From contig CAZEDU010000071.1 of assembly GCA_964511185.1 (NCBI GenBank), forward strand, positions 1 through 26,394: a stretch of 26,394 nucleotides of DNA. The letters run 5' to 3'. Each line of letters opens with the position of its first letter. Position 1 is the stretch's first letter. A program made the position numbers and the translations under genes. A model generated the notes under the pieces. That model was not told where the DNA came from and ran no database searches. It worked only from the letters and a program-made list of their open reading frames with translations. Below are positions 14,130 to 22,500 of the stretch, piece by piece. Source of the DNA: CAZEDU01 sp964511185. GTDB taxonomy: Bacteria > Myxococcota > Myxococcia > Myxococcales > Myxococcaceae.

Positions 14130-14768
14130 TCAGTCCGCGCCGAAGCCTTTGCGCAAGAGCGCCTCTTCCGTGAGGCCGCCGCGCTCGAGCCGGGCGAGCC
14201 GCGCCATGTACTTGCCGACCAGGTCCGCCTCCAGGTTCACGCGCGCGCCGACCTGCTTCTGGCCCAGCGTGGTGCGCTCCTGCGTCTCGGGGATGAGCGC
14301 CACCCAGAACCGGTCGGCCTCCAGGCGATTCACCGTCAGGCTCACGCCGTCGACGGCGACCGAGCCCTTCTCGATGAAGAACGGCGCGAGCGCGGCATCG
14401 AGCGCGAACGCCAGCACCCGCGAGCCGCCTTCCTCCTGCCGCGAGAGGACCGATGACACGGCATCGACGTGGCCCTGCACCAGGTGGCCGCCCAGCCGAT
14501 CGGACAAGCGCAGCGCGCGCTCGAGGTTGAGCCGGGTGCCCGGCCGCCACTCGCCCAGCGTGGTGCGGCGCAGCGTCTCGGGCGACGCCTGCACGCGAAA
14601 AGAAGCCCCCTTTCGCTCGACGACGGTGAGGCAGCAGCCGTCGCAGGCGATCGACTCGCCGAGCTGAAAGTCATCCGTCGGCAAGGAGGTGCGGATCCAC
14701 ACCTCGGTCATCGGCCCCGGCGCGACCGACTCGACTTGCCCGATGTCTTGAATGAGCCCGGTGAACAT
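14130..14768 (-). CDS. ribE: Riboflavin synthase (alpha subunit)
   Basis: A 212-residue protein (also called RibC in some species). It dismutates two 6,7-dimethyl-8-ribityllumazines into riboflavin and 5-amino-6-ribitylaminouracil. Two lumazine-binding repeats are visible. The first starts 'MFTGLIQDIGQVESV', with 'GESIACDGCCLTV' (37-49) and 'ETLRRTTLG'. The second starts 'GHLVQGHVDAVSSV', with 'GSVAVDGVSLTVNR' and 'ETQERTTLG'. The ATG at 14768 is 4 bases after the stop of the cNMP-binding gene, so the two are likely cotranslated. ribBA follows after 79 bases. Confidence 0.96.
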   Translation of the reverse strand: MFTGLIQDIGQVESVAPGPMTEVWIRTSLPTDDFQLGESIACDGCCLTVVERKGASFRVQASPETLRRTTLGEWRPGTRLNLERALRLSDRLGGHLVQGHVDAVSSVLSRQEEGGSRVLAFALDAALAPFFIEKGSVAVDGVSLTVNRLEADRFWVALIPETQERTTLGQKQVGARVNLEADLVGKYMARLARLERGGLTEEALLRKGFGAD

Positions 14769-14772
14769 CGCC

Positions 14773-15306
14773 TCAGCGCTTCCGCGCCCTCGCCCGGCTG
14801 GTCGCCTTGGCCGCCCTGGCCACCTTCGGCGCCTTGCCCGCGCTCAAGAAGTCGGCGATGCGGCCGTCGGCCTTGCGCAGGCGCCGCGAGAGCATGCGGC
14901 AAATGTTCTGCAGCACGATGACGAACGCGTAGTTGTCCTCGCGGTACAGGTTGTAGAGGTCCATGTTGTTCAGGGAGAAGGTGCGCGCGTTCTTGCGCAC
15001 CAGCACCGTCGCCGACCGCGGCTGCAGCTCGATGAGCGCCATCTCCCCGAAGCACTCGCCCGGGCCCAGCCGCACGATCGAGATCGCCTCGCCGTCGTGG
15101 TTCGACCGGAGCACTTCGACCTCGCCTTCGACCAGCACGTACATCGTTCGGCCCAGCTCACCTTCGTTGAAGATGGCGGTGCCCGCCTTGTGCGTCTGAT
15201 CCTTGAGCATGGAGAGCACGCTGTCGAGCGAGCGGCCTTCCAGCCCGCCGAACACGGGGACACTGCGCATGAACGTCGTGAGCGATTGGGTGCGGACCTT
15301 GGCCAT
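14773..15306 (-). CDS. Cyclic nucleotide-binding domain protein (no DNA-binding domain)
   Basis: A 177-residue protein consisting of one CRP-type cyclic-nucleotide-binding domain (about 15-125) and a short helical part ending in a lysine/arginine/alanine-rich tail (about 155-177). The phosphate-binding cassette reads 'FGEMALIELQPRSATV' (86-101) and keeps the glutamate and the arginine that contact the cyclic nucleotide. The domain opens with 'VPVFGGLEGRSLDSVLSML' and 'AIFNEGELGRTMYVLVEGEV'. There is no helix-turn-helix, so it is not a normal CRP-type regulator. It probably senses a nucleotide and acts through protein contacts. It sits inside the riboflavin operon between ribD and ribE, 4 bases before ribE. 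Why it is there is not known. Confidence 0.85.
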   Translation of the reverse strand: MAKVRTQSLTTFMRSVPVFGGLEGRSLDSVLSMLKDQTHKAGTAIFNEGELGRTMYVLVEGEVEVLRSNHDGEAISIVRLGPGECFGEMALIELQPRSATVLVRKNARTFSLNNMDLYNLYREDNYAFVIVLQNICRMLSRRLRKADGRIADFLSAGKAPKVARAAKATSRARARKR

Positions 15307-15359
15307 AGGCGCAGGAGATCAACAGCTCGCGCCAGCGCTGGCAAGGACGGGATTTTCCG

Positions 15360-16529
15360 TCAGTCGCGCTGGAGCCCGGCCCGCACCAACAGGTCGCCGT
15401 CGATCTGCTCGACGCTCCAGGGCTGGACCCAGAGCGCCTGCGACATGGCGGCGACCGGGAGCGCGCCGCTCCAGGTCACGCCCGCCTCACCGACCAGCTT
15501 CGGCGCGAGGAACAGCCACAGCTCGTCGGCGAGCCGCTCGCGCAGCAGCGTGGAGAACAGCTCTGCGCCGCCCTCGACCAAGACGTGCAGGTGCCCTTCC
15601 TGGGCGAGCCGCCGGAGCAGCGCCTTCACGTCCACGCGGTCGCCCTTGCGAGGGACCGTCCACACCGTGGCGCCGCGGCGCGAGAGCTTGCGCGCGCGGG
15701 GGCTGCCTTCGCGCTCCAGCGTCGCGACGATGGTCGGCGCCGGCGAGCGCAGCGAGAAAATCTTTCGCTTGGGCGACGCGCGCAAACGCGAGTCCACGAC
15801 GACGCGCGCGGCGTCGCGCCCGCCTTGCGGCAAGCGCGTGGTGAGCAGCGGGTCGTCGTGCTCGACCGTGCCCGCGCCGACGAGGATCGCGTCGACCTGG
15901 TCGCGCAGCTGGTGCACCCGCACGCGCGACGCCTCCGAGCTGACCCAGCGCGAGTCGCCGGTCGCGGTGGCGAGCTTGCCGTCGAGCGTCACCGCGGCCT
16001 TGAGCGTCACCCACGGCATGCCGGTGCGCATGAACTGGAAGAACGGCCGGTTGAGCGCGTCGGCCTCGTCCTTCAGCACACCGCCCAAGGTGGGGATGCC
16101 GGCCTTCGCGAGCCGCCGGACGCCGCGCCCGTTCACCAGCGGGTTGGGATCGCTCGACGCGAAGACCACCCGCCGCACCCCCGCGTCGATGATGGCCTGG
16201 GTGCAAGGCGGCGTCCGCCCGAAGTGGTCGCACGGCTCGAGCGTGGTGTAGAGGTCGGCGCCCTTCGCGCGGGCGCCCGCGGCCTCGAGCGCGACGACTT
16301 CCGCGTGGGCGGTGCCGGCCTTGCGGTGGTGCCCCCGGGCGATCACCCGGCCCCCGCGCACCAGGATGGCGCCCACCGCCGGGTTGGGGTGCGTGCGGCC
16401 GAGCCCCTTCTTCGCCTCGTCGAGCGCCAGCCGCATGAAGAACTCGGCCACCGCGCGGTCGAACTCGAGCCGCCGCTCCCGCCGGGGAACCCGCTTCATC
16501 TGGCTGCGCGCCCGCGTCGCCCACTTCAC
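15360..16529 (-). CDS. ribD: Bifunctional diaminohydroxyphosphoribosylaminopyrimidine deaminase / 5-amino-6-(5-phosphoribosylamino)uracil reductase
   Basis: A 389-residue enzyme doing the second and third steps of riboflavin synthesis. The deaminase half has the zinc site 'HAEVVAL' (H75, E77) and 'EPCDHFGRTPPC' (C100, C109). The reductase half begins with 'PWVTLKAAVTLDGKLA' and includes 'DAILVGAGTV' and 'HVLVEGGAELFSTLL'. The GTG at 16529 is the longest start and lies 13 bases after the nrdR stop. ATGs at 16499 or 16436 are alternatives, since the first 30 residues are arginine-rich and not conserved in the family. The order nrdR-ribD is common in proteobacteria. Confidence 0.95.
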   Translation of the reverse strand: MKWATRARSQMKRVPRRERRLEFDRAVAEFFMRLALDEAKKGLGRTHPNPAVGAILVRGGRVIARGHHRKAGTAHAEVVALEAAGARAKGADLYTTLEPCDHFGRTPPCTQAIIDAGVRRVVFASSDPNPLVNGRGVRRLAKAGIPTLGGVLKDEADALNRPFFQFMRTGMPWVTLKAAVTLDGKLATATGDSRWVSSEASRVRVHQLRDQVDAILVGAGTVEHDDPLLTTRLPQGGRDAARVVVDSRLRASPKRKIFSLRSPAPTIVATLEREGSPRARKLSRRGATVWTVPRKGDRVDVKALLRRLAQEGHLHVLVEGGAELFSTLLRERLADELWLFLAPKLVGEAGVTWSGALPVAAMSQALWVQPWSVEQIDGDLLVRAGLQRD

Positions 16530-16542
16530 TCCACGGCCCTCG

Positions 16543-17025
16543 TCACTGCCCCTTCGCGGGCTTGGCCTTCGCGCGGTCGTCGAGCAGATCCTTCAGCTCG
16601 CTCATGAACTCGGCGATGTCGCGGAACGAGCGGTACACCGAGGCGAAACGCACGTACGCGACCTCGTCGAGCTTCGGCAGCTGCCGCATCACCTCTTCGC
16701 CGATGACGTGGGAGGGCACTTCCTTCTCGCCCATCTCCTGGAGCCGTCGCTCGATCTGGGTCACCACGTCTTCGAGCTGGTCGACCGAGACCGGCCGCTT
16801 CTCGCAGGCCTTCTTCAAGCCGGCGAGCAGCTTGTCGCGATCGAACGCTTCGCGCCGCCCGTCCTTCTTCACGATGAGCGGGTTCAGCTCCTCCACCCGC
16901 TCGTAGGTGGTGAAGCGGCGCTTGCACTGCAGGCACTCGCGGCGGCGGCGAATGACCACCCCTTCATGCGACTCGCGCGAGTCGATGACCTTGTTCTCCG
17001 GGTCTTGGCAGAAGGGGCAGCGCAT
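16543..17025 (-). CDS. nrdR: Transcriptional repressor NrdR
   Basis: A 160-residue protein with an N-terminal zinc ribbon (C3, C6, C31, C34; 'MRCPFCQDPENKVIDSR' and 'CLQCKRRFTTYERVEE') and an ATP-cone domain (about 49-139; 'LIVKKDGRREAFDRDKLLAG', 'YVRFASVYRSF'). NrdR binds NrdR boxes and represses ribonucleotide reductase genes according to ATP/dATP levels. Its length is slightly above the usual 150 because of the tail 'DDRAKAKPAKGQ'. It starts directly after the glyA stop, and the two genes are likely translated from one message. I see no NrdR box in the window. Confidence 0.97.
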   Translation of the reverse strand: MRCPFCQDPENKVIDSRESHEGVVIRRRRECLQCKRRFTTYERVEELNPLIVKKDGRREAFDRDKLLAGLKKACEKRPVSVDQLEDVVTQIERRLQEMGEKEVPSHVIGEEVMRQLPKLDEVAYVRFASVYRSFRDIAEFMSELKDLLDDRAKAKPAKGQ

Positions 17026-18291
17026 TTACCCGCCGCGCGCCAGCCGGCTTCGGTAGAGCGGGAACGACTGCGTCAGCTCTTTCACCTCGCCGCGAAGGGT
17101 CGCCAGCGCCCTGTCGTCGCCCGCGTGGTCGAGCGCCCGCCCGATCAGCTTCGCCACCTGCGCCATCTGCGGCGCCTTCATGCCGCGGGTGGTCACCGCC
17201 GGCGTCCCGACGCGGATGCCCGAGGACACCGTCGGCTTCTCCGGGTCGAAGGGGATCTGGTTCTTGTTGACGGTGATGCCGGCCTTGCCGAGCGCCTCCT
17301 CGGCGGCCTTGCCGGTGATCTTCTTGGGCCGCAAGTCGACGAGCATCAGGTGGTTGTCGGTGCCGCCGGAGCACAGCCGCAGCCCTTCGGCCGCGAGCGA
17401 CTCGGCGAGCGCCTTCGCGTTGGCCACCACCTGCTTCTGGTAGTCGCGGAACGACGGCTGCAACGCCTCCTGGAACGCGACCGCCTTCGCCGCGATGACG
17501 TGCATCAGCGGGCCGCCTTGGATGCCGGGGAAGATCTGGCTGTTCACCGTCTTCGCAAACGGCTCCTTGCAGAGGATCAGGCCGCCGCGCGGGCCGCGGA
17601 GCGTCTTGTGCGTGGTCGAGGTGACGAACTCGGCGTACGGCACCGGCGAGGGGTGCAGGTCCGCCGCGATCAGCCCGGCGATGTGGGCCATGTCGACCAG
17701 CATCGCGGCGCCCACGCCCTGGGCGATCTCCTTGAACCGCGCGAAGTCCAGGGTGCGCGGGTACGCCGAGGCGCCGACCACCACGAGCTTGGGCTTGTGC
17801 TCCTTGGCGAGCGCGGCGACCTGGTCGAAGTCGATGGTCTCGGTCTTCTGGGACAAGCCGTAGTGAACGATCTTGTAGAGCTTGCCCGAGAAGTTGAACG
17901 CGGCGCCGTGCGTGAGGTGGCCGCCCGAGTTCAGGTCGAGCGAGAGCATGGTGTCGCCCGGCTTGAGCAGCGCCATGTACGCCGCCATGTTCGCCTGCGA
18001 GCCCGAGTGGGCCTGCACGTTGACGTGCTCCGCCCCGAACAGCTGCTTCGCGCGCGAGATCGCCAACTCCTCGGCGACGTCGACCACCTCGCAGCCCCCG
18101 TAGTACCGCTTGCCCGGGTACCCTTCGGCGTACTTGTTGGTGAGCACCGAGCCCAAGGCCTCGAGCACCGCCGGGCTCACGAAGTTCTCCGACGCGATGA
18201 GCTCCAGGCCCTCTTCCTGCCGGCGCGTCTCGTCGAGCAGGACGCGGGCAATGTCGGGGTCGACTTGGTTCAGCGGCGTCGTGTTTTCCAT
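17026..18291 (-). CDS. glyA: Serine hydroxymethyltransferase
   Basis: A 421-residue PLP enzyme that converts serine and tetrahydrofolate to glycine and methylene-tetrahydrofolate, the main source of one-carbon units for thymidylate and purines. The PLP lysine is K229 in 'TSTTHKTLRGPRGG'. Other signatures are 'ELIASENFVSPAVLEA' (30-45), 'NKYAEGYPGKRYYGG' (52-66), 'VQAHSGSQANMAAY' and 'IAGLIAADLHPSP'. The ATG at 18291 is chosen because the family homology starts there and a GGAGAAGG ribosome site lies just upstream. A longer open frame upstream is only the antisense/out-of-frame extension. The small lipoprotein gene ends 26 bases upstream. Confidence 0.98.
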   Translation of the reverse strand: MENTTPLNQVDPDIARVLLDETRRQEEGLELIASENFVSPAVLEALGSVLTNKYAEGYPGKRYYGGCEVVDVAEELAISRAKQLFGAEHVNVQAHSGSQANMAAYMALLKPGDTMLSLDLNSGGHLTHGAAFNFSGKLYKIVHYGLSQKTETIDFDQVAALAKEHKPKLVVVGASAYPRTLDFARFKEIAQGVGAAMLVDMAHIAGLIAADLHPSPVPYAEFVTSTTHKTLRGPRGGLILCKEPFAKTVNSQIFPGIQGGPLMHVIAAKAVAFQEALQPSFRDYQKQVVANAKALAESLAAEGLRLCSGGTDNHLMLVDLRPKKITGKAAEEALGKAGITVNKNQIPFDPEKPTVSSGIRVGTPAVTTRGMKAPQMAQVAKLIGRALDHAGDDRALATLRGEVKELTQSFPLYRSRLARGG

Positions 18292-18317
18292 CGCCTTCTC
18301 CAGATTGCGTGAGCCCG

Positions 18318-18659
18318 TTAAGGCAGGCGCCACGCGTTGGCTTTGAGCAGGGACGGCTCGTATTCGCCCGCCTCGTGCTCCCAGTGCGGCTGCGACAGCG
18401 CGTCGCCGCCCATCTGGCAGATCTTCTCGCGCAGCTTCTTGAACGTCTCGTCCTGATCGCCGGCGGTCTTCACCGTCACCCAGCCCAAGTTCGTCGCGCC
18501 GTCCGGCACGTCGGTGGCCGAGCCGTAGTCCCGCACGTCGCAGCCCTGGTCGGGCACGTACACGGCCTCTTCGGTCGTCTTGACCACCGGCTGAATCTGG
18601 GTGCGGCACGCGCCTGCGGCCAGGAGCGCCACGCCGGTGAGCAGCCATCGCCTCATCAT
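18318..18659 (-). CDS. Small predicted lipoprotein (DUF4156-like)
   Basis: A 113-residue protein beginning 'MMRRWLLTGVALLAAGAC', a signal peptide with a lipobox-like end (C18). The mature part, with 'LGWVTVKTAGDQDETFKKLR' and 'QMGGDALSQPHWEHEAGEYE', has the pattern of small bacterial lipoproteins of the DUF4156 kind (a strand, then a helix ending in a 'lGaDal' motif). It is only loosely recognised. The ATG at 18659 has an AGAAGG ribosome site 4-5 bases upstream and overlaps the rpiB stop (ATGATGA). It is an extra gene between rpiB and glyA, which are otherwise often adjacent. Its function is unknown. Confidence 0.75.
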   Translation of the reverse strand: MMRRWLLTGVALLAAGACRTQIQPVVKTTEEAVYVPDQGCDVRDYGSATDVPDGATNLGWVTVKTAGDQDETFKKLREKICQMGGDALSQPHWEHEAGEYEPSLLKANAWRLP

Positions 18660-19096
18660 CGGCCCTTCTCCGCGTCGCGAATCTTCTGGACCCGCCGCTC
18701 GTGGCGGCCCCCTTCGAACTGGCTGTCGAGGAAGGCGGTCAGGATCGCGGCGCCCAAGCCGCCGCCGGTGACGCGCTCGCCCATGCACAGCACGTTCGCG
18801 TCGTTGTGCGCGCGGCTCATGCGCGCCTCGTACTCGGTGCGGCAGACCGCGGCGCGCACCCCGGCGTACTTGTTGGCGACGATGCTCATGCCGATGCCGG
18901 TGCCGCACACCAGCACGCCCAACGACGCGCGCCCGGAGGCGACCGCCTGGGCCACCTGGGTCGCGAAGTCCGGGTAGTCGACCGAGTCGCCGCTGAAGGT
19001 GCCCACGTCCTCGAAGGCCTCACCCCGCGCCCGGAGCACCGCGAGGAGCTCCGTCTTCAGCTCCAGCCCGGCGTGGTCCGACGCGACGATGATCAT
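18656..19096 (-). CDS. rpiB: Ribose-5-phosphate isomerase B
   Basis: A 146-residue enzyme of the RpiB/LacAB family that interconverts ribose 5-phosphate and ribulose 5-phosphate, supplying precursors for nucleotides and for ribulose phosphate in flavin synthesis. Signatures are 'MIIVASDHAGLELK' at the start, 'VDYPDFATQVAQAV' (39-52), the catalytic C64 in 'LVCGTGIGMSIVANK', and 'RAHNDANVLCMGER'. A GAAGGG ribosome-like site lies about 9 bases upstream of the ATG. It follows fabF after 37 bases and overlaps the lipoprotein gene. Confidence 0.96.
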   Translation of the reverse strand: MIIVASDHAGLELKTELLAVLRARGEAFEDVGTFSGDSVDYPDFATQVAQAVASGRASLGVLVCGTGIGMSIVANKYAGVRAAVCRTEYEARMSRAHNDANVLCMGERVTGGGLGAAILTAFLDSQFEGGRHERRVQKIRDAEKGR

Positions 19097-19133
19097 GGCG
19101 CTTGGCCCTTCGGTGAGGCGTAGACAACCGCTC

Positions 19134-20390
19134 CTACTTGAACCGCTTGAAGACGAGCACCGCGTTGGTGCCGCCGAACCCGAACGAGTTCGACATCACC
19201 GCGTTCACCCGCAGCTCGCGCGGCTGGTTCGGAACGTAGTCGAGATCGCACTCGGGGTCGGGGTTCTGCAGATTCATCGTCGGCGGCAAGACGTTGCGCG
19301 TGAGCGCGAGCGCGCTGACCACCGCCTCGGCGCCGCCGGCCGCGCCGAGCAGGTGGCCCATCATCGACTTGGTCGAGCTGACCGCCAGCTTCTTCGCGTG
19401 GTCGCCGAACACCGCCTTGATCGCCTTGGTCTCGGTCGGGTCGTTCACCGGCGTCGAGGTGCCGTGCGCGTTGATGTAGCCGATGTCGCTGGCGTTCAGC
19501 CCCGAGCTCTGCAGCGCGAGCCTCATGCAGCGCTGCGCGCCTTCGCCGTCGGGCGGCTGCCCGGTCACATGGTACGCGTCGGAGTTCGCCCCGTAGCCCG
19601 CCAGCTCGGCGAGGATGGGGGCGCCCCGCTTCTTGGCGTGCTCGTACTCCTCGAGCACCAGGACGCCCGCGCCTTCGCCCATCACGAACCCGTCGCGGTC
19701 CTTGTCGAACGGGCGGCTCGCCGTCTGGGGGCTGTCGTTGCGCGTCGAGAGCGCCTTCATCACCGAGAAGCCGCCGATGCTCAGCGGCGTGATGGCCGCC
19801 TCGGCGCCGCCGGCGATCACCGCGTCGCACTCGCCGTAGCGGATCGACTTGAACGCCTCGCCGATCGCGTGCGCGCTGGTCGAGCACGCCGAGACGGTCG
19901 ACCAGTTCGGCCCCTTGGCGCCATAGCGCATCGAGATGAGCCCGGGCGCCATGTTGATGATCATCTGGATGATGAAGAAGGGAGACAGCCGGTCGAACCC
20001 CTTCTCCAGCCCCTTCATGTGCTGCTCTTCCAGGCTCGAGATGCCGCCGATCCCCGAGCCGACGATCACGCCCACCCGGTCCGAGGCGTAGCCGTTCGGC
20101 TTGTCGCTGCCGACGGGCAGCCCGCTCTCCCGCACCGCCATCTCGGCCGCCGCCACCGCGTACTGGGTGAAGAGGTCCATGCGGCGGGCCTCTTTCTTCT
20201 CCATGAACTCGTCGGGGACGAAGTCCTTCACCTCGGCGGCGAAGTGCGTGTCGATCTTGCCCACCTCGAAGCGGGTGATCGGCGCGATGCCCGACTTGCC
20301 GGCGAGCATCGCTTGCCAGCTCTTTTCGACGCCGGTCCCCAGCGACGTGATGAGGCCGGTTCCGGTGATGACGACGCGACGTTGAGACAC
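19134..20390 (-). CDS. fabF: 3-oxoacyl-ACP synthase II
   Basis: A 418-residue condensing enzyme that elongates acyl-ACP with malonyl-ACP, and the last gene of the fatty-acid cluster. The catalytic triad is C169 ('STVSACSTSAHAI'), H309 ('INAHGTSTPVNDPTE') and H346, with K341 ('STKSMMGHLLGAAG'). The C-terminus carries 'MSNSFGFGGTNAVLVFK'. The start is a GTG with a weak AGG upstream, fixed by the N-terminal 'RRVVITGTGLITSLG'. acpP lies 26 bases upstream. Confidence 0.98.
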   Translation of the reverse strand: MSQRRVVITGTGLITSLGTGVEKSWQAMLAGKSGIAPITRFEVGKIDTHFAAEVKDFVPDEFMEKKEARRMDLFTQYAVAAAEMAVRESGLPVGSDKPNGYASDRVGVIVGSGIGGISSLEEQHMKGLEKGFDRLSPFFIIQMIINMAPGLISMRYGAKGPNWSTVSACSTSAHAIGEAFKSIRYGECDAVIAGGAEAAITPLSIGGFSVMKALSTRNDSPQTASRPFDKDRDGFVMGEGAGVLVLEEYEHAKKRGAPILAELAGYGANSDAYHVTGQPPDGEGAQRCMRLALQSSGLNASDIGYINAHGTSTPVNDPTETKAIKAVFGDHAKKLAVSSTKSMMGHLLGAAGGAEAVVSALALTRNVLPPTMNLQNPDPECDLDYVPNQPRELRVNAVMSNSFGFGGTNAVLVFKRFK

Positions 20391-20416
20391 GAGCAGTACC
20401 TAACGGGTGAGTGGAC

Positions 20417-20659
20417 CTACTTCTTGTGCGTGTTGATGTAGTTGATCGCGTCGCCGACGGTCTTGATGTTCTCGGCTTCCTCGTCGGGGATCTCGACCTC
20501 GAACTCCTCTTCCATCGCCATCACCAGCTCGACGATGTCCAGGCTGTCCGCGCCGAGATCTTCGATGAACGAGCTCTCGGGTTTGATCTCGTCCTCTCCC
20601 ACGCCGAGTTGATCAGCGATGATGGACTTGACCTTCGCTTCGATGGTGGACGTCGCCAT
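20417..20659 (-). CDS. acpP: Acyl carrier protein
   Basis: An 80-residue acidic carrier whose serine S39 in 'GADSLDIVELVMAMEEEF' receives the 4'-phosphopantetheine arm that holds growing acyl chains. Length, acidity and the DSL motif are standard. The ATG at 20659 fits a GGAGG site 10 bases upstream; an upstream extension in the same frame is not ACP-like. It is preceded by a 96-base gap after fabG, the second longest within the fatty-acid cluster. This could hold a separate promoter, since ACP is needed in large amounts. Confidence 0.98.
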   Translation of the reverse strand: MATSTIEAKVKSIIADQLGVGEDEIKPESSFIEDLGADSLDIVELVMAMEEEFEVEIPDEEAENIKTVGDAINYINTHKK

Positions 20660-20755
20660 GCGTTTGATGCCTCCGTAAGACGTGAAAGCTGCTTGAGAAA
20701 CCTTGAGAAAACGCGCGCGGTATAGCCGATGCGCACGGGTGTTGGCCACACCACC
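20660..20755 (-). promoter_or_regulatory. fabG-acpP spacer with repeats and possible internal promoter
   Basis: On the plus strand the spacer holds a tandem direct repeat, CTTGAGAAAC then CTTGAGAAAA (20692-20711), and an inverted repeat GGTGT...ACACC (20738-20752) next to the fabG stop. On the minus strand a TATACC lies between them and could act as a weak -10 element for acpP, but no clear -35 is seen. Whether it gives extra acpP transcript is an inference. Confidence 0.4.
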
Positions 20756-21502
20756 TTACATGTACATGCCGCCATTGACCTTGAGCACTTCGCCTGTGAT
20801 GTAGCTGGCCGCGTCGCTGGCCAAGAAGACAACCGCGCGCGCGACCTCTTCGGCCTGCCCCAACCGCCCGAGCGAGATGGCCTTGAGCATCTCGGCCTTG
20901 CTCTCTTCGGGAATGCTGGCCGTCATGTCGGTGGCGATGAAGCCGGGCGAGACGGCGTTGACTCGAATGTTGCGCGAGGCGAGCTCCCGGGCGAGCGACT
21001 TGGTGAGGCCGATGAGGCCCGCCTTGGACGCCGCGTAGGCGGCCTGACCCGCGTTGCCCATCTCGCCGACCACCGAGGTGAGGTTCACGATCGCGCCGGA
21101 CTTCTGCTTGAGCATCGGGCGGGTGGCCGCGCGCGAGAGCGCGAACGCCGAGCCCAGGTTGGTGTCGAGCGTGCGGCGCCAGTCCTCGTCCTTGAAGCGC
21201 ATGACGAGCCCGTCGATCGCGACCCCCGCGTTGTTCACCAGCACGTCGAGCCGCCCGTGCTCCTTCACGATGCCGTCGACCGCGTCGGCGCAGGCCTTGG
21301 GGTCGGCCACGTCGAAGCGCAGGAGCTTGCCCTTGCCGCCCTTGGCCTCGAGGAGCTTCATCGTCTCGACCGCCGCGGCCTCGTTGCCCACGTAGCCGAC
21401 CACGACGGTCGCGCCGCGCTCGCCGAACGCCACCGCGCACGCGCGGCCGATGCCGCGCGAGCCGCCCGTCACCAGCACCACCTTCCCTTCGAACTCTCCC
21501 AT
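20756..21502 (-). CDS. fabG: 3-oxoacyl-ACP reductase
   Basis: A 248-residue short-chain dehydrogenase that reduces 3-oxoacyl-ACP with NADPH. The cofactor loop is 'VTGGSRGIGRACA' (11-23), and the structural NAG motif is at 91-93. The catalytic residues are S143, Y156 and K160 ('YAASK'), with 'NAVSPGFIATDMT' further on and 'YITGEVLKVNGGMYM' at the C-terminus, all typical of FabG. The ATG at 21502 has AAAGGTG upstream. It lies between fabD (52-base gap) and acpP. Confidence 0.97.
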   Translation of the reverse strand: MGEFEGKVVLVTGGSRGIGRACAVAFGERGATVVVGYVGNEAAAVETMKLLEAKGGKGKLLRFDVADPKACADAVDGIVKEHGRLDVLVNNAGVAIDGLVMRFKDEDWRRTLDTNLGSAFALSRAATRPMLKQKSGAIVNLTSVVGEMGNAGQAAYAASKAGLIGLTKSLARELASRNIRVNAVSPGFIATDMTASIPEESKAEMLKAISLGRLGQAEEVARAVVFLASDAASYITGEVLKVNGGMYM

Positions 21503-21554
21503 CGGCTTCACCTTTCTTCGCTTGGGTCTTGGCTTGGCGTTGGGGCCCGCGCGA

Positions 21555-22478
21555 CTAGGCGAGCGCCTTCGCGAGGGTCTGGCTGTCCTCGACGTGGACA
21601 CAGACGATCTCCGGCTCGATGCGTTTGATGAGCCCCGAGAGCACCTTGCCCGGGCCCAGCTCGACGATGCGGGTGACGCCTTCCGCCTTGAGCGCGCGCA
21701 CGCACTCGATCCACCGCACCGGCGCCGTCACCTGCTCCACCAGCAGCGGGTGGATGCGCGACGGATCGCCGTTCGGCGCCGCCTCGACGTTGGTCACCAC
21801 CGGCGCGCTCGGCGCCTTGACCTGCACCTTGGCCAGCACCTCGGACAGCCGCGCCTTCACCGGCGCCATCAGCGGGCAATGGAAGGGAGCGGACACCGGG
21901 AGCGGCAGCACGCGCTTGGCCCCGGCCTCCTTGAGCTTGGGCATCGCGCGCTCGACCGCCGCCGCGTGGCCGGCGATCACCGTCTGGCCGGGCTCGTTGT
22001 AGTTGGCCGGCTGCAGCACGTCGCCACCGGCGACCGCGTCGCAAATCTCCTTCACCTTCTCGGGAGCGAGCCCCAGGACAGCCGCCATCGCGCCCACGCC
22101 CTGCGGCACCGCCTCCTGCATGAAGGCGCCGCGCGCGCGCACCGCGCGCACCGCGTCGAACAGCCCCATCGCCCCAGCCGCGACGTACGCCGAGTACTCG
22201 CCCAAGGAGTGGCCGGCGAGCAGCGCCGGCGCAGGGCCGCGCTTGGAGAACACCGCGTGCGCCGCGACGGAGACGGTCAGAATCGCCGGCTGCGTGTTGG
22301 CGGTCCGCTTGAGCGCGTCCTCTGGGCCGTCGAAGCACATGGCCGACAGCTTCTCGCCGAGCGCGTCGTCGGCCGCCTCGAAGACGGCCCTCGCCTCGGG
22401 GAACTGGGAGAAGAGATCCTTGCCCATGCCCACCGACTGGCTGCCTTGACCTGGAAAGACGTAAGCGACCTTCGACAT
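21555..22478 (-). CDS. fabD: Malonyl-CoA:ACP transacylase
   Basis: A 307-residue enzyme that loads malonyl groups onto ACP. The nucleophile is S91 in 'AGHSLGEYSAYVAAGA' and the partner histidine is H200 in 'VSAPFHCPLM'. The N-terminus 'VAYVFPGQGSQSVGMGKDL' and 'GVGAMAAVLGL' are family signatures. An AAGGAG ribosome site 7 bases before the ATG supports the start. It lies 22 bases after fabH. Confidence 0.98.
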   Translation of the reverse strand: MSKVAYVFPGQGSQSVGMGKDLFSQFPEARAVFEAADDALGEKLSAMCFDGPEDALKRTANTQPAILTVSVAAHAVFSKRGPAPALLAGHSLGEYSAYVAAGAMGLFDAVRAVRARGAFMQEAVPQGVGAMAAVLGLAPEKVKEICDAVAGGDVLQPANYNEPGQTVIAGHAAAVERAMPKLKEAGAKRVLPLPVSAPFHCPLMAPVKARLSEVLAKVQVKAPSAPVVTNVEAAPNGDPSRIHPLLVEQVTAPVRWIECVRALKAEGVTRIVELGPGKVLSGLIKRIEPEIVCVHVEDSQTLAKALA

Positions 22479-22500
22479 AAAGTGGCTCCTTCTTTCGCGA

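Noticed and set aside
18292..18648. N-terminal extension of glyA
   Set aside because: The added residues have no SHMT similarity, and they overlap the lipoprotein gene in another frame.
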